A stretch of 64,000 bases of DNA from Streptomyces sp. G-G2. Lineage in GTDB: Bacteria; Actinomycetota; Actinomycetes; Streptomycetales; Streptomycetaceae. Every line of letters begins with the position of its first letter. Within the stretch, counting starts at the first letter, position 1. A program made the translations under genes and the position numbers. Location: contig NZ_JASISO010000016.1 in assembly GCF_030063135.1 (NCBI RefSeq), forward strand, positions 1-64,000. The letters are read 5' to 3'. Shown piece by piece: positions 8,686 through 18,271 of this stretch. Below the pieces are notes generated by a model, which was not told where the DNA came from, did no database searches, and saw only the letters and a program-made list of their open reading frames with translations.

Positions 8686-8880
8686 GTGGCGGTCAGCATC
8701 TCCGCTGTCGTGCTGCTCGCGGTCCTCGTCATCCTCTTCGTCAAGAAGGGCGGGCTGAAAGCTGGGCACGCCGTCGTGTGCGTGCTCCTGGGGTTCTACC
8801 TGGCCAGCTCTTCGATGGCCCCCGCGATCGCCGAGTTCGCGACGAACGTCGCGGGCCTGATCAGTGGGATCAAGTTCTAG
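8686..8880 (+). CDS. Small two-span membrane protein, plasmid/ICE type
   Basis: This 64-residue protein starts at a GTG at 8686 with AGGGGGA upstream. It has two hydrophobic segments: SISAVVLLAVLVILFVKKGG at the start, then AVVCVLLGFYLASS. A short tail ends GLISGIKF. Small membrane proteins of this kind occur near transfer and spread genes on Streptomyces conjugative plasmids and integrative elements. No tra or spd gene is seen nearby, so this may be a leftover of such an element. The role is unknown. Confidence 0.55.
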   Translation: MAVSISAVVLLAVLVILFVKKGGLKAGHAVVCVLLGFYLASSSMAPAIAEFATNVAGLISGIKF

Positions 8881-9079
8881 ACCGGGCGCTGGCAGTCCGG
8901 TGGATCTTTCCGGCCGCGCAGCGATCCTGTCCGGCACCAACGTCCCTCTCTCTGCCGAGGAAGCATTCGATGACCGCGAAGAGCATGACGCACCCTTGTA
9001 CCGCGATCGAGAGCACGAGGTTTCAACTTTCCCGGCCCTCGACTGCGACCGTCGACGACCCCGGCCGCGAGGTGCACTG

Positions 9080-10093
9080 ATGCGCCCCGTTTACCACCCG
9101 GCCGGCACCGATGAAGCCCTCGGTATGGCCATGGTCGAGTTGCAGGCCGGCCGGTGGAGACCGGCGCGTGACTTGCTGGCGGCAACTGGTGGGCAGTGGG
9201 GGCTGCGGACGTCGCGTACGCAGGTCCTGGCAGTCACGGCTGCCCACTCCGATGTGATGGGCGTGTGGCTGGCGGAGGAGCCGAACAGTTACGACGCCCA
9301 GGTGATGCGTAGCCGCGTGTCGGTGGAGCGAGCCCTGCGCGCCCATCACCAGCAGCACGCAGGCGCTGCGGCATTGGAGGAGGCTGCACGGCATGCCTCG
9401 TTGATGATGGCGCACCGGGAGCCGCGGGATCCGGTGCCCTGGATCTGCTTGCTCGCCCTCGCACAGATCGATGGACGCCAGGTGCGCCGGGAGCATCGTG
9501 AGGTCTCGGCAGAGCCGATGCTGCCGAGCGGGCCGTGGGGGCTGCTGCACGGGATCAACCAGCGCGACCCGTACAACCGGGAGGCGTACCACCGGGTAAT
9601 GCAGTTCATCCTGGCCCGCCCCGTCCCACCGGCGGCCTCACTCGCCGCGGTCTTCGACTTCGGCCGATGGGTGGCCTCGTGGTCGCCAGCGGGTTCCCCG
9701 TTGCTGCTGCCGCTGTACGCGCTCGTCGAGCAGTGCCGGCAGCAGTCCCTCCAGCACCGTGCCGATCCGCTGTGGCGTCGGCAGTGGGCGCAGGAGCCGA
9801 CGATCGCGTACACGGTCAAGGCGTTCCACCACTGGTTCAAGCAGCCGGATACCGTGCGGCGCTCGGTGACAGACCTGCACCACCTGGCGTACGCCTTGTG
9901 GGCCGGCCACCGGTTCGTGGAGGCCGCCGAGGTGTTCACAGCCGCGGGCACCTACGCCTCACGGGAGCCGTGGGCGTCCGTCCACGAGGACCCAAACCAC
10001 CCCGACGGCGGCGAGACTCTGCTGCTGCGGGCCCGCCGGGAGTCCCTGTCCTTCGCACGCACCCACGCACCTCACGCCGGACCGGTGCGCTGA
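9080..10093 (+). CDS. Hypothetical TPR-like helical protein
   Basis: I place the start at the ATG at 9080 (MRPVYHPAGT), where GAGGTG lies a few bases upstream, giving 337 residues. The protein is mostly helical, with TPR-like stretches such as EALGMAMVELQAGRWRPARD near the start. Its second half holds a WGLLHGINQRDPYNREAYHR segment and a later HHLAYALWAGHRF segment. I do not recognise a named family. It precedes the permease by about 80 bp on the same strand and may share its transcript. Confidence 0.65.
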   Translation: MRPVYHPAGTDEALGMAMVELQAGRWRPARDLLAATGGQWGLRTSRTQVLAVTAAHSDVMGVWLAEEPNSYDAQVMRSRVSVERALRAHHQQHAGAAALEEAARHASLMMAHREPRDPVPWICLLALAQIDGRQVRREHREVSAEPMLPSGPWGLLHGINQRDPYNREAYHRVMQFILARPVPPAASLAAVFDFGRWVASWSPAGSPLLLPLYALVEQCRQQSLQHRADPLWRRQWAQEPTIAYTVKAFHHWFKQPDTVRRSVTDLHHLAYALWAGHRFVEAAEVFTAAGTYASREPWASVHEDPNHPDGGETLLLRARRESLSFARTHAPHAGPVR

Positions 10094-10171
10094 CCATCGC
10101 GCACAGCAAACACGACTTGGCATGCACCTGCCTTTCCGTGCCCGTTCCACCCATTCCATGGAGGATGTCCA

Positions 10172-11707
10172 GTGTTACGAACACGCCCGACTCGCCCCGC
10201 GCCGGGACCCCAGACAGATGACGCATTCCTTCGAGAACTGGGCTACGAGCCAGTGCTCGCCCGCCGCATGGGCCCGTTCGGCAACTTCGCCATCAGCTTC
10301 TCGGTGATCTCCGTGCTGAGCGGCTGCATGACCCTGTACGGCTTCGGTCTCGCGACCGGGGGGCCCGCCGTGATGATGTGGGGCTGGATCGCGGTCGGCG
10401 CCATGGTGATGCTCGTGGGAGCCGGCCTCGCCGAGGTCACCTCCGCGTACCCCACCTCGGGCGCCCTCTATTACCAGGCTGAGCAGCTTGGCGGGCGCAA
10501 GTGGGGCTGGTACACCGGCTGGCTGAACCTGCTGGGCCTGCTCGGTGCGATCGCTGGCATCGACTACGGTGCCGCGCTGTTCACCGGCGCCTTCTTGAAC
10601 CTGCAGTTCGGCTTCGTCCCCACGCCGGGCAAGATCATGGCGATCTACTTCTGCATCCTCGCGCTGCACGCCACCCTCAACCTCTTCGGTGTCCGGCTGG
10701 TGAGCATCCTGAACTCCACCAGCGTGTGGTGGCACCTGGGCGGGGTCGCCGTCATCGTCGGCGCGCTGGCGATCGTCCCGTCACACCACCAGTCCCCGTC
10801 CTTCGTCTTCGGGGAGTTCGTCAACAACACCGGCTGGTCCAGCTCGCTGTACGTGGTGCTGATCGGGCTGCTGCTCGCCCAGTACACGTTCAGCGGGTAC
10901 GACGCCTCTGCGCACCTGTCGGAGGAGACCACCAACGCACAGGTCTCCGCGTCCCGCGGCATCATGCGGGCGATCGGCTGGTCGTGGCTCGCGGGGTTCG
11001 TCCTGCTGGCCGGACTGACCTTCGCCATCCAGGACTACGCCGCCACCCAGGCCACCGCGACCGGGGTGCCGCCGGCCCAGATCTTCCTCGACGCCCTCGG
11101 CGTCGCCGGCGCGAAGGGCCTGTTGCTGGTGGTGATCGTCGCGCAGCTGTTCTGCGGCAACGCCGAGACGGCCGCCGCCAGCCGGATGGTGTTCGCCTTC
11201 TCCCGGGACGGCGCCCTGCCCGGGTCGAAGCTGTGGCGTCACGTCGATGCCCGCACCGGCACCCCGACCCGCGCGGTGTGGCTGGCGGTCGGCGTGGCCG
11301 CGGTTCTGGCGCTGCCGTCGCTGTACAGCCCGACCGCGTACGCCGCCGTCACCGCGATCAACGTCATCGGGATCACACCCGCGTACGCCATCCCGATCTA
11401 TCTGCGGATCCGCAACCGCCACCGCTTCCAGCCCGGCCCCTGGAACCTGGGCCGCTGGGGCGTGCCCGTCGGCGCGATCGCTGTGGCCTGGGTGGTCTTC
11501 GTGACCGTGCTGTTCTGCCTCCCCCAGTCCCGGCCCGCGTCCGGTCTCGTCTCCGTGACCACGTTCAACTACGCACCCATCGCCCTGCTGGTCGTCCTCG
11601 CCCTGGCCACCGTGTGGTGGCGCGTTGCGGGACGGGACTACAAGGTGCCGACCGCGGCGGCCGACGCGGGCTCGGGCATGGCCAGGATCCAGGAAGAAGT
11701 CATCTGA
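10172..11707 (+). CDS. APC-family amino acid permease
   Basis: The 511-residue integral membrane protein belongs to the amino acid-polyamine-organocation superfamily. About twelve hydrophobic spans are visible. The GPFGNFAISFSVISVLSG segment near residue 34 matches the unwound first helix of GABA/choline-type permeases, and SGYDASAHLSEE marks the sixth helix region. It starts at a GTG at 10172 with GGAGGA upstream. Its stop overlaps the start of the glutamine-synthetase-like gene (TGATG), so uptake and gamma-glutamylation of the same amine or amino acid are likely linked. GABA, ethanolamine or polyamines are reasonable substrates. Confidence 0.85.
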   Translation: MLRTRPTRPAPGPQTDDAFLRELGYEPVLARRMGPFGNFAISFSVISVLSGCMTLYGFGLATGGPAVMMWGWIAVGAMVMLVGAGLAEVTSAYPTSGALYYQAEQLGGRKWGWYTGWLNLLGLLGAIAGIDYGAALFTGAFLNLQFGFVPTPGKIMAIYFCILALHATLNLFGVRLVSILNSTSVWWHLGGVAVIVGALAIVPSHHQSPSFVFGEFVNNTGWSSSLYVVLIGLLLAQYTFSGYDASAHLSEETTNAQVSASRGIMRAIGWSWLAGFVLLAGLTFAIQDYAATQATATGVPPAQIFLDALGVAGAKGLLLVVIVAQLFCGNAETAAASRMVFAFSRDGALPGSKLWRHVDARTGTPTRAVWLAVGVAAVLALPSLYSPTAYAAVTAINVIGITPAYAIPIYLRIRNRHRFQPGPWNLGRWGVPVGAIAVAWVVFVTVLFCLPQSRPASGLVSVTTFNYAPIALLVVLALATVWWRVAGRDYKVPTAAADAGSGMARIQEEVI

Positions 11708-13152
11708 TGACCGCTGTGTCCACCCAGACCGGAGCCACGCCGCGCCCGAGCGGCCCGTCGCAGCGTGATGCCGATGCCGCCTCGACCGCCCCGCGGCGGC
11801 CGGCCCGGGCGTTCAGCGTCGACGAGTTGCGCAAGGCCGTCGGAGCCGGCGTAATCGACACGGTCCTCCTCGCCGTTCCCGACCTACAGGGCCGCCTCAA
11901 AGGCAAACGGTACGGGGCGCGGCACTTCCTCGACCGTGTCCTCGACGGCGGTGCGGAGATGTGTGCCTACCTCCTGGCCACTGATGTCGACATGACGCCC
12001 GCCGATGGGTTCGCGCTCACGTCCTGGGCGAGCGGGTACGAGGACATGACGGTCGTGCCGGACCCCTCGACGCTGCGCACCCTGCCGTGGATGCCGCGCA
12101 CCGCGCTTGTCCTCGGCAACGCGATCGGTCTGGACGAGGAGCCCATCGAGGTGGCGCCGCGGCAGATTCTGCGCCACCAGCTGACCCGGCTTGCCGCCCA
12201 CGGGCTGCACGCCCAGGCCGGCCTGGAGACCGAGTTCATGCTCTACCGCGGCACCTACACCCCGACCGTCGGCATCGGCCCGGGCGGACTCATGCCGGTG
12301 ACCGAGGAGAACCTGGACTACGCCCTCGACCACACGCCGGACACCGACCGGCTCTTCCGCCGCCTCCAGGGCTCGCTGTCCAAGGCGGGCATGCCCGTCG
12401 AGGCGATCAAGACGGAAGGCGCGCCGGGCCAGGTCGAGGTCACCTTCCCCTACGGCGCTGCGCTGCCCGCGTGCGACAACCATGTCGTCTTCAAGCACGC
12501 GGTGCGCACCCTCGCAGGGCGGTCCGGCATGACGGCCACGTTCATGGCCTCCCCCCAGACGGGCATCGCCAGCGGACTCCACCTGCATGTCTCCCTTACG
12601 CGCAGTGGCAATGCCATGCTCCCCGATGCGGCCGGACGGCTGTCCGAGATCGGCGAGCAGGCCATCGCCGGGCTGCTGACGGCGCTGCCGGGGCTCGCCC
12701 CGCTGTACGCGCCGAACGTCAATTCCTACAAGCGGTACGTGCCCGGCTCCTTCGCCCCCACTCGCATGGCGTGGGGGTGGGACAACCGCACGTGCGCCGT
12801 GCGACTCACCGGCCACGGTCCGGGCCTGCACTTGGAGATCCGCGTGCCGGGGGCGGACGCGAACCCGTACTTGGCTCTCTCCGCCGTTCTCGCTTCGATC
12901 ATCCACGGAATCGAGCGGCAGCTCACCCCGTCGGCACCCTGCATGGCCAACGCCTACGAGGCCACCGACGTGCCCCTCCTGCCCCTCACCCTCGGTCAGG
13001 CCCGCTCCGCGTTCCGGCACAGCCCCGTCGCCCAGGAGGCGTTCGGGAAGGAGGTGGTCGAGCACTACGCCCACCTCGCGCAGCTCGAACTCGTCCACCA
13101 TCGCGGCATCGTCACCGACGCGGAACAGGCCCGCTGGTTCACCCGCGCCTGA
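11707..13152 (+). CDS. Glutamine synthetase-family ligase (gamma-glutamyl amide synthetase-like)
   Basis: This 481-residue protein has the glutamine synthetase beta-grasp and catalytic domains. Metal and glutamate ligands appear in AGLETEFMLYR and GAPGQVEVTF. The HLHVSL strand is present, and NVNSYKRYVPGSFAP leads to the arginine-bearing WGWDNRTCAVRL. GlnA1-type adenylylation sequence is not obvious, and the N-terminal 35 residues are an Ala/Pro-rich extension. Coupling to an APC permease suggests a GlnA3/GlnA4-type enzyme that ligates glutamate to an amine (polyamine, ethanolamine or another) rather than to ammonia. It begins in the ATG overlapping the permease stop. Confidence 0.8.
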   Translation: MTAVSTQTGATPRPSGPSQRDADAASTAPRRPARAFSVDELRKAVGAGVIDTVLLAVPDLQGRLKGKRYGARHFLDRVLDGGAEMCAYLLATDVDMTPADGFALTSWASGYEDMTVVPDPSTLRTLPWMPRTALVLGNAIGLDEEPIEVAPRQILRHQLTRLAAHGLHAQAGLETEFMLYRGTYTPTVGIGPGGLMPVTEENLDYALDHTPDTDRLFRRLQGSLSKAGMPVEAIKTEGAPGQVEVTFPYGAALPACDNHVVFKHAVRTLAGRSGMTATFMASPQTGIASGLHLHVSLTRSGNAMLPDAAGRLSEIGEQAIAGLLTALPGLAPLYAPNVNSYKRYVPGSFAPTRMAWGWDNRTCAVRLTGHGPGLHLEIRVPGADANPYLALSAVLASIIHGIERQLTPSAPCMANAYEATDVPLLPLTLGQARSAFRHSPVAQEAFGKEVVEHYAHLAQLELVHHRGIVTDAEQARWFTRA

Positions 13153-13259
13153 TCCTGCCGCACCAAGACCAGACTCCGGCCGGGAGAGTTCCCCCCTCGG
13201 TCGGGGTCTGCCCAACCTGCACCACCACACCACCGCCGCCGTAACGTAAGGACCCGATC

Positions 13260-13733
13260 ATGTCCGCACGGCCCGCCACGGCCGCCTCACATCCGACCCC
13301 GGCACAGGTGAAGATCGCTGGAACACTCGCCCAGGGCATGAGCACCGCCAAGGCGGCAGCCGAACTGGGCCTGTCCGAGGGCACCGTCGCGATCCAGATG
13401 TCGCACGGGAACCGGCGGGCCGGAGTACGCCACCGTCACGCCCTGGTCCACGCGTGCTACGTCACCGAGCAGCTGCCCCGGCCGGGGCCGACAGCACCAC
13501 CGCCCGGCGGCGTCGACGACATCGAGACCAAGATCCTCTGGTCCCTCGCCCTGGACGGAACCTACGCCGAGATCGCAGAGCACTGCGACCTCTCCCACGA
13601 CGGGATGAAGAAGCGGATCCGAGCGCTACGGGCGCGCTGGAGCGCCGAGCACGACCCGCACCTGATCACCCTGGGTTGGATGTTCGGCGTACTCGACGCC
13701 TCCCACGGAACCGGCGGCCACCAGGTCACGTAG
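13260..13733 (+). CDS. Protein with two helix-turn-helix segments
   Basis: The 157-residue protein contains two HTH-like regions. LAQGMSTAKAAAELGLSEGT (residues 23-42) resembles a LuxR-type recognition unit, and LDGTYAEIAEHCDLSHDGMK (about 99-118) forms a second. It starts at an ATG with TAAGGA upstream, about 107 bp after the glutamine-synthetase-like gene, and may regulate that permease/ligase unit. No ligand domain is present. It is not a typical full-length LuxR protein. Confidence 0.65.
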   Translation: MSARPATAASHPTPAQVKIAGTLAQGMSTAKAAAELGLSEGTVAIQMSHGNRRAGVRHRHALVHACYVTEQLPRPGPTAPPPGGVDDIETKILWSLALDGTYAEIAEHCDLSHDGMKKRIRALRARWSAEHDPHLITLGWMFGVLDASHGTGGHQVT

Positions 13734-13741
13734 CTGCATAC

Positions 13742-13760
13742 GGCCACGTTGTCAGTGGCC
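13742..13760 (+). terminator. Probable terminator after HTH gene
   Basis: GGCCAC (13742-13747) pairs with GTGGCC (13755-13760) around a seven-base loop, followed directly by TTTG. It sits nine bases after the stop of the HTH gene and probably ends the permease-ligase-HTH unit. Confidence 0.5.
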
Positions 13761-13769
13761 TTTGACAAG

Positions 13770-14120
13770 CTACTCCCCCACACAACAGACAACACTGGAT
13801 TCCTCGATACATCCAACCTCCGCTCCGGCCGTCGCGAAGGCATAGCCGATGTCCAGGTGGTAATGCTCCGGCTCGTCCTTCGCGGGCCTGGCCGGCACCT
13901 GGCCGAACTCGACGTAGGCGGGAAGCCCGGAGACCTGGACGATCCGCCCGGGGTCGATGCCCGTCTCCTCGTAAAGCTCCCCTATGGCCGCGCCCAGCAG
14001 CGCGGTATCTGTCGGTTCGAGATGCCCGCCTGGCTGCAAAGTGAGCCCGTAGGCCCGGTCATCGACCAGCAGGACCTCGGCGCGCCGCGGACCAGGAGCG
14101 CGCCGGGCGGTCACATGCAT
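13770..14120 (-). pseudogene. Truncated Nudix-like gene
   Basis: The 116-residue frame contains a degenerate Nudix box (PGGHLEPTDTALLGAAIGEL followed by YEETGI). The usual Arg-Glu pair is changed to Gly-Glu. It also has a recognisable HYHLDIGYAFAT strand. The reading then ends after GCIEESSVVCC, where relatives continue for about 30 residues with the substrate-facing strand. No ribosome site is evident before the ATG. It looks like a remnant cut at its 3' end. An alternative is a short active Nudix protein, but the altered box argues against that. Confidence 0.5.
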
Positions 14121-14454
14121 CGGGAAGGTCCGCCGCGAGGCGAACCTTCAACCAGGCAGGTGCACAGTCAGCTCCACATTGGTCCGTGGCGTACGAGAAA
14201 CCCCGCACTCTACAAGCGGGCCCGGCCCGATCCGCTCCAACTCGCCCGTGGCCTTGCGACGCTTGGGAACCTCGGCGATTCGGCCAACCTCCCTTGGTGG
14301 CACGGGCGTTACGGGGGGCGGGTCGGTGTAGTTTCCACGGTCCCCCGCACGCTCTATTCCGGGACTTCGGGACCGACCGAAAAACGTGTGTTCGAAAAAT
14401 GAGGGCTGTCGTTGAGCTTCCGACAGCGTCCGAACGGCAATCCAGGGGGACCCG
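14121..14454. other. Leader region of ABC exporter operon
   Basis: No gene is supported in these 334 bp. The segment just before 14455 is unusually A-rich for this genome (CCGAAAAACGTGTGTTCG near 14380) and probably contains the promoter of the ABC exporter operon. GGGGGA lies about five bases before its ATG. Confidence 0.4.
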
Positions 14455-16344
14455 ATGACCACATCCCAAGCACACAGCAAACCGGCCGGTGCTCCGCCTC
14501 CGCCGCCTCCGGCGGAGATCACCTACAGCGGGCAGTACTCGGTCAATCCGCTCGCCGAGGTCTCCTTCCGAAGGATGTGCGCCACGCTCCCGTCGGTCCT
14601 GTCCCGGATCGGCCGCCTGTCGTGGCAGACCGACCGGCAGGCCGTCCGGCTCCTGATCGGATGCCAGGTCATCACGGGCGTATCCGCCGCGGTACTCCTG
14701 GCCGCCACCGCCCGCGCGATGGGGCCCGTACTCGGCGCCGGAAGCGCCGGCGACCGTCTCCAAGGGGCGCTGCCCGCGCTGCTCGTGGTCGCGCTCGCCG
14801 CCACGATGAACCGCGTCGCGGGGGCCGTGTCCACGTACGCCGCCCGGCGGATCACCCCGCTGCTGACCTCGGAGACGGACAGCGCCCTGGTCGAGGCCGT
14901 CTGCCGGGTCGAGGCCGCGGCCTACGCCGGGGACGGCTTCTCCGACCGACAGGAGGCGGCCGAGATGGGGGTGGTCCGCACCCACGTGATGGTCACCGAC
15001 GCCCAGCGCTTCATGTCCTCGCTGATCCGACTAGTCACCGCCGGCAGCGTCCTGTCCGTGCTCAACGTCATGATGCTGCCCCTGCTGCTCCTCGCCGTGC
15101 TCCCGGCCGGTATCGGCGCCGTACTGACCGCCCGCGTCGACTACGAGATCCACTACTCCAACATCTCCGACCGCAACGTGCGGGGGATGATGCGCTGGTG
15201 GGCCACCGCGTCCCAGTACGGTGACGAGGTCCGCGCCAACTCCATGACCGACTACCTCGTCTACTGGTACCGGGCCCTCTCGGACCGGTGCGACCAGCGG
15301 AACCTGGCCGCAGCTCCACGGACGCTGCGGATCTCCCTGCTCTCCGCGCTGGCCGGCGGCGTCTTCCTCCTCGCGACCTGGGGAGCGCTCGCCTGGCTCG
15401 CCGTGACCGGCCGTATCGAACCCGCCATCGCCGCCACGGCCGTCATCGCCGTCCAGACTGCACTCGCCGCCCTCTCCCAGGTCATCATCAACGGCGCCGC
15501 GATCTTCCACACCAGCCTGTACCTCACCGACATGCAGTCCTTCCTCGACGAGGCCGCCGCCCGCACTCCCCAGCGCGGACCGCGTGAGATCACCGGCCCG
15601 GTCCAGCAGATCCGGCTCGACGAGGTCGTCTACCAGTACCCGGGCAAGGACAAGCCCGCGGTCGATGGCGTCTCCCTCGCCCTCGAGCGCGGCCAGATCC
15701 TCGCGATCGTCGGAGCGAACGGCTCCGGGAAGTCGACCTTGCTACGCCTGATCACCGGGGTCTACCTGAGCGACAAGGGCCAGGTCGCCTGGAACGGAAG
15801 TGATCTCGCCGACACCGACCCAGGCACCGTCTGGGCCCGCACCGGCCTGGTTCCGCAGGAGTTCGCCAAGTGGCCGTGGCGGGTGCGCGAGAACATCACC
15901 CTCGGCCAGCCCCGCACCCACGACGACGGACCCGTGTGGGAGGCCATCGACGCGGTCGGCCTGCGCGAAGCCGTCGAAGACCTCCCCAACGGGCTCGACA
16001 GCCTGCAGGCCCGCGACATCTGGGGAGGAGTCGAGTTCTCCGGCGGGCAGTGGCAACGGGAGGCGTGCGCCAGGGCGCTGTACCGCAAGCCCGAGCTGCT
16101 GATCCTGGACGAGCCGACGTCTCAGATGGACCCGCGCGGTGAGCACCTGATCTTCGAGCAGATCAAGGCCATCGCCGCCGACCGGATCACCATCATGGTC
16201 ACCCACCGGCTGGAGAACACCCGGATCGCGGACCACATCATCGTGCTGGAAGAGGGCCGGATTTCCGAGCAGGGCCGCTACGACGATCTTGTCCATGGTG
16301 GCGGGACCTTCGCCGAGCTCCTCGCGTTCTCCCAGGACCGCTGA
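14455..16344 (+). CDS. ABC exporter, fused membrane and ATPase domains
   Basis: The 629-residue half-transporter has a proline-rich cytosolic N-terminus and a membrane domain of about six spans (residues 55-370). A C-terminal ATPase follows with Walker A GANGSGKST near 420, signature FSGGQWQ near 527, Walker B LLILDEPTS near 547, and H-loop THR near 581. It should form a homodimer that exports a hydrophobic substrate or peptide. It heads a row with an APH-like kinase and an MFS gene. That combination suggests export and modification of one bioactive compound, but the substrate is unknown. Confidence 0.85.
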   Translation: MTTSQAHSKPAGAPPPPPPAEITYSGQYSVNPLAEVSFRRMCATLPSVLSRIGRLSWQTDRQAVRLLIGCQVITGVSAAVLLAATARAMGPVLGAGSAGDRLQGALPALLVVALAATMNRVAGAVSTYAARRITPLLTSETDSALVEAVCRVEAAAYAGDGFSDRQEAAEMGVVRTHVMVTDAQRFMSSLIRLVTAGSVLSVLNVMMLPLLLLAVLPAGIGAVLTARVDYEIHYSNISDRNVRGMMRWWATASQYGDEVRANSMTDYLVYWYRALSDRCDQRNLAAAPRTLRISLLSALAGGVFLLATWGALAWLAVTGRIEPAIAATAVIAVQTALAALSQVIINGAAIFHTSLYLTDMQSFLDEAAARTPQRGPREITGPVQQIRLDEVVYQYPGKDKPAVDGVSLALERGQILAIVGANGSGKSTLLRLITGVYLSDKGQVAWNGSDLADTDPGTVWARTGLVPQEFAKWPWRVRENITLGQPRTHDDGPVWEAIDAVGLREAVEDLPNGLDSLQARDIWGGVEFSGGQWQREACARALYRKPELLILDEPTSQMDPRGEHLIFEQIKAIAADRITIMVTHRLENTRIADHIIVLEEGRISEQGRYDDLVHGGGTFAELLAFSQDR

Positions 16345-16485
16345 CCTTCATCACCCTGCCCGACCCACCGTCGGCCGGCGCGGCCGACCCGGCAAGGAGG
16401 ACTCGTTGTTCCCCCACCTCACCGCATCCGACGGCAGCGTGCCCTGCTCCGTGAGATCCGCAAGCCCGAGCAGGAGGACCGTCCG

Positions 16486-17370
16486 ATGAGGCAGCCGAAG
16501 CCACTACCGCCGACGGTGCGGAGGTGGGCGGAGCAGCTGATCGGGCCCGTCGTATCCGTACGCGACGCCTCGCACGACTGGGACCGCTCCCGAGTGTGGG
16601 AGGTGGAGGGCGCTGACGGCGTACACCGGTACGTGAAGGTGTCCCCGAGCGAGAAGTTCTTCACCCGTGAAACCCGCGCATACAGGTATGTCGTTCCCAC
16701 CCTCGGGCACAGTCGGGCACCCCAACTGATCGACAGCCGCGCCGAGGACCTGGCCCTGCTGCTCACTGCGGTACACGGTGCCCCGGCGAAGGAGCTCGGC
16801 CTGTCCGCCGGTGACTGGCGGGCTGTGCACCAGCAGGCCGGGGCGCTGTGTGCCCGGCTCCATGAGGCCGGGGAGCTCGGTCGGGCCGATCGGGTGGAGG
16901 CCGAAGCCTCCCTGGGGGCCGCCGCCGACGGGGCGGAGAAGTATTTGGCCCGCGCCGGTGACCGGCTCAGCGGCGGTGAGCAGCGACTGGTCCGCGACCA
17001 CGCCGCCCAGCTTCGCTGCGTCGGTCCGGTACCCGTCGGTTACATCCACGGCGATAACCAGCCCAGGAACTGGATGGTTTCCGAGGGCGTGCTCGCCATC
17101 ATCGACTTCGAAAGGACTCGGCCGGCCGCCCGTGTCCAGGACCTGGTCATCTTGGCGGTCACCCAGTGGATCGACCATCCGGACCGCGAGCGGGCGTTCC
17201 TCTCGTCCTACGGGCGCGCTCTCACCGACGCCGAGCGGCATGCCCTGCGCTGCCTGACCGCGCTGGACGCGGTCAACTGCCTGGCCTGGGGCCCGGACAA
17301 CAACGACGAGGTGGTCACGGCCCGAGGCCGGCGGACCCTGGACCGGCTGATGAAGGAGATCGGGTCGTGA
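16486..17370 (+). CDS. APH-like phosphotransferase family protein
   Basis: The 294-residue protein has an APH-fold kinase core. The phosphate-handling strand with a lysine appears in HRYVKVSPSEKFF. The catalytic loop is GYIHGDNQPRNW near residue 187, and the metal-binding IDFERTR near residue 206. The start ATG at 16486 has AGGAGGA upstream. The 140 bp after the ABC gene hold no other gene. It could inactivate a drug or phosphorylate a small molecule made or moved by its neighbours. It is distinct in sequence from the APH-like protein at 331-1188. Confidence 0.75.
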   Translation: MRQPKPLPPTVRRWAEQLIGPVVSVRDASHDWDRSRVWEVEGADGVHRYVKVSPSEKFFTRETRAYRYVVPTLGHSRAPQLIDSRAEDLALLLTAVHGAPAKELGLSAGDWRAVHQQAGALCARLHEAGELGRADRVEAEASLGAAADGAEKYLARAGDRLSGGEQRLVRDHAAQLRCVGPVPVGYIHGDNQPRNWMVSEGVLAIIDFERTRPAARVQDLVILAVTQWIDHPDRERAFLSSYGRALTDAERHALRCLTALDAVNCLAWGPDNNDEVVTARGRRTLDRLMKEIGS

Positions 17371-17407
17371 GCAGGGTTCCCTCGGAGCGCCCGGGCGGTG
17401 GAGGTCG

Positions 17408-18184
17408 GTGACGGCCCCCGCCCAGATGGCGAAGTCCCCGCGGTGGACCTCACCGGCACTGCGGCTACTGGTCGCGAGCGAATGCGCGAGCCTGTCGGGA
17501 TCGGCGGTCAGCGCCGTCGCGATCCCGACCTTGGCCGTGCTCCTGCTCCACGCCTCTACCCTCCAGATCGCTGTGCTCGCCTTCCTCGGCCAGCTGCCGT
17601 ACGCGATCGTTGCGCTCCCGGCCGGTGCGCTCTCGGACCGCCACCCCAAGCGCCCCCAGATGATCGGCGCCGATATCGCGGCCGCGCTCGCCCTCGCAAC
17701 CATCCCGGCCGCCGCCGTGTCCGGCAAGCTCAGCATCGGCCAGCTGTACGCGGTCGCCGTCGTCCTCGGCATCGCCAAGATCGTGCATGGTGCGGCATCT
17801 ATCAGCTACTTGCCCGTCCTCGTCGAGCCCCGCCACCTCCAGCGCGCGAACGGGCGCCTCGGTGCGGCCTCGTCGGTCGCCGACAGCCTGGGAAGCAACT
17901 TGGGCGCCGCACTGATCGCCGGCGTCGGCGCGGCCCGCTCGGTGATCGTCGATGTCCTGTCCTACCTCGTCTCCGCTGCCCTCGTCTGGCGCATTCGCAC
18001 CCCCGAGCCGGCCGCCCCGCGGCCACAGGGCCGACGCAGCCTCGCACGGGACATCCGTGAGGGACTGCACTACGTGGCCGGACAGCCGACGATCCGCACG
18101 GTGATCGCGGCGTTGTCCACGCTCAGCTTCGGACTGAGCGTCATGAACACCTACTGGGCGTACTACCTCCTTGTTCCCGCTTAG
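17408..18184 (+). pseudogene. MFS transporter, 5' part (split gene)
   Basis: The frame encodes the first seven membrane segments of a drug-efflux-type MFS protein. The ALSDRHPKR loop is clear between segments two and three. It reads normally up to MNTYWAYYLL, then hits a stop four codons later. A full protein would have about 400 residues; here there are 258. The recombinase trio begins about 90 bp further on, so the gene was cut by that element. A fragment that continues in the right frame (LLAVLKVTPTAFGVIMG) lies at 51575-51840. The start is a GTG at 17408 with GGAGG upstream. Confidence 0.85.
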
Positions 18185-18271
18185 CGACAGTGTTGCTTAC
18201 TGCCTGATGTGCCACCTGACCTGCTCGTTTGTTTGTTGCACTCAGCCGGGTTGCATTGATACTCATCGGCC

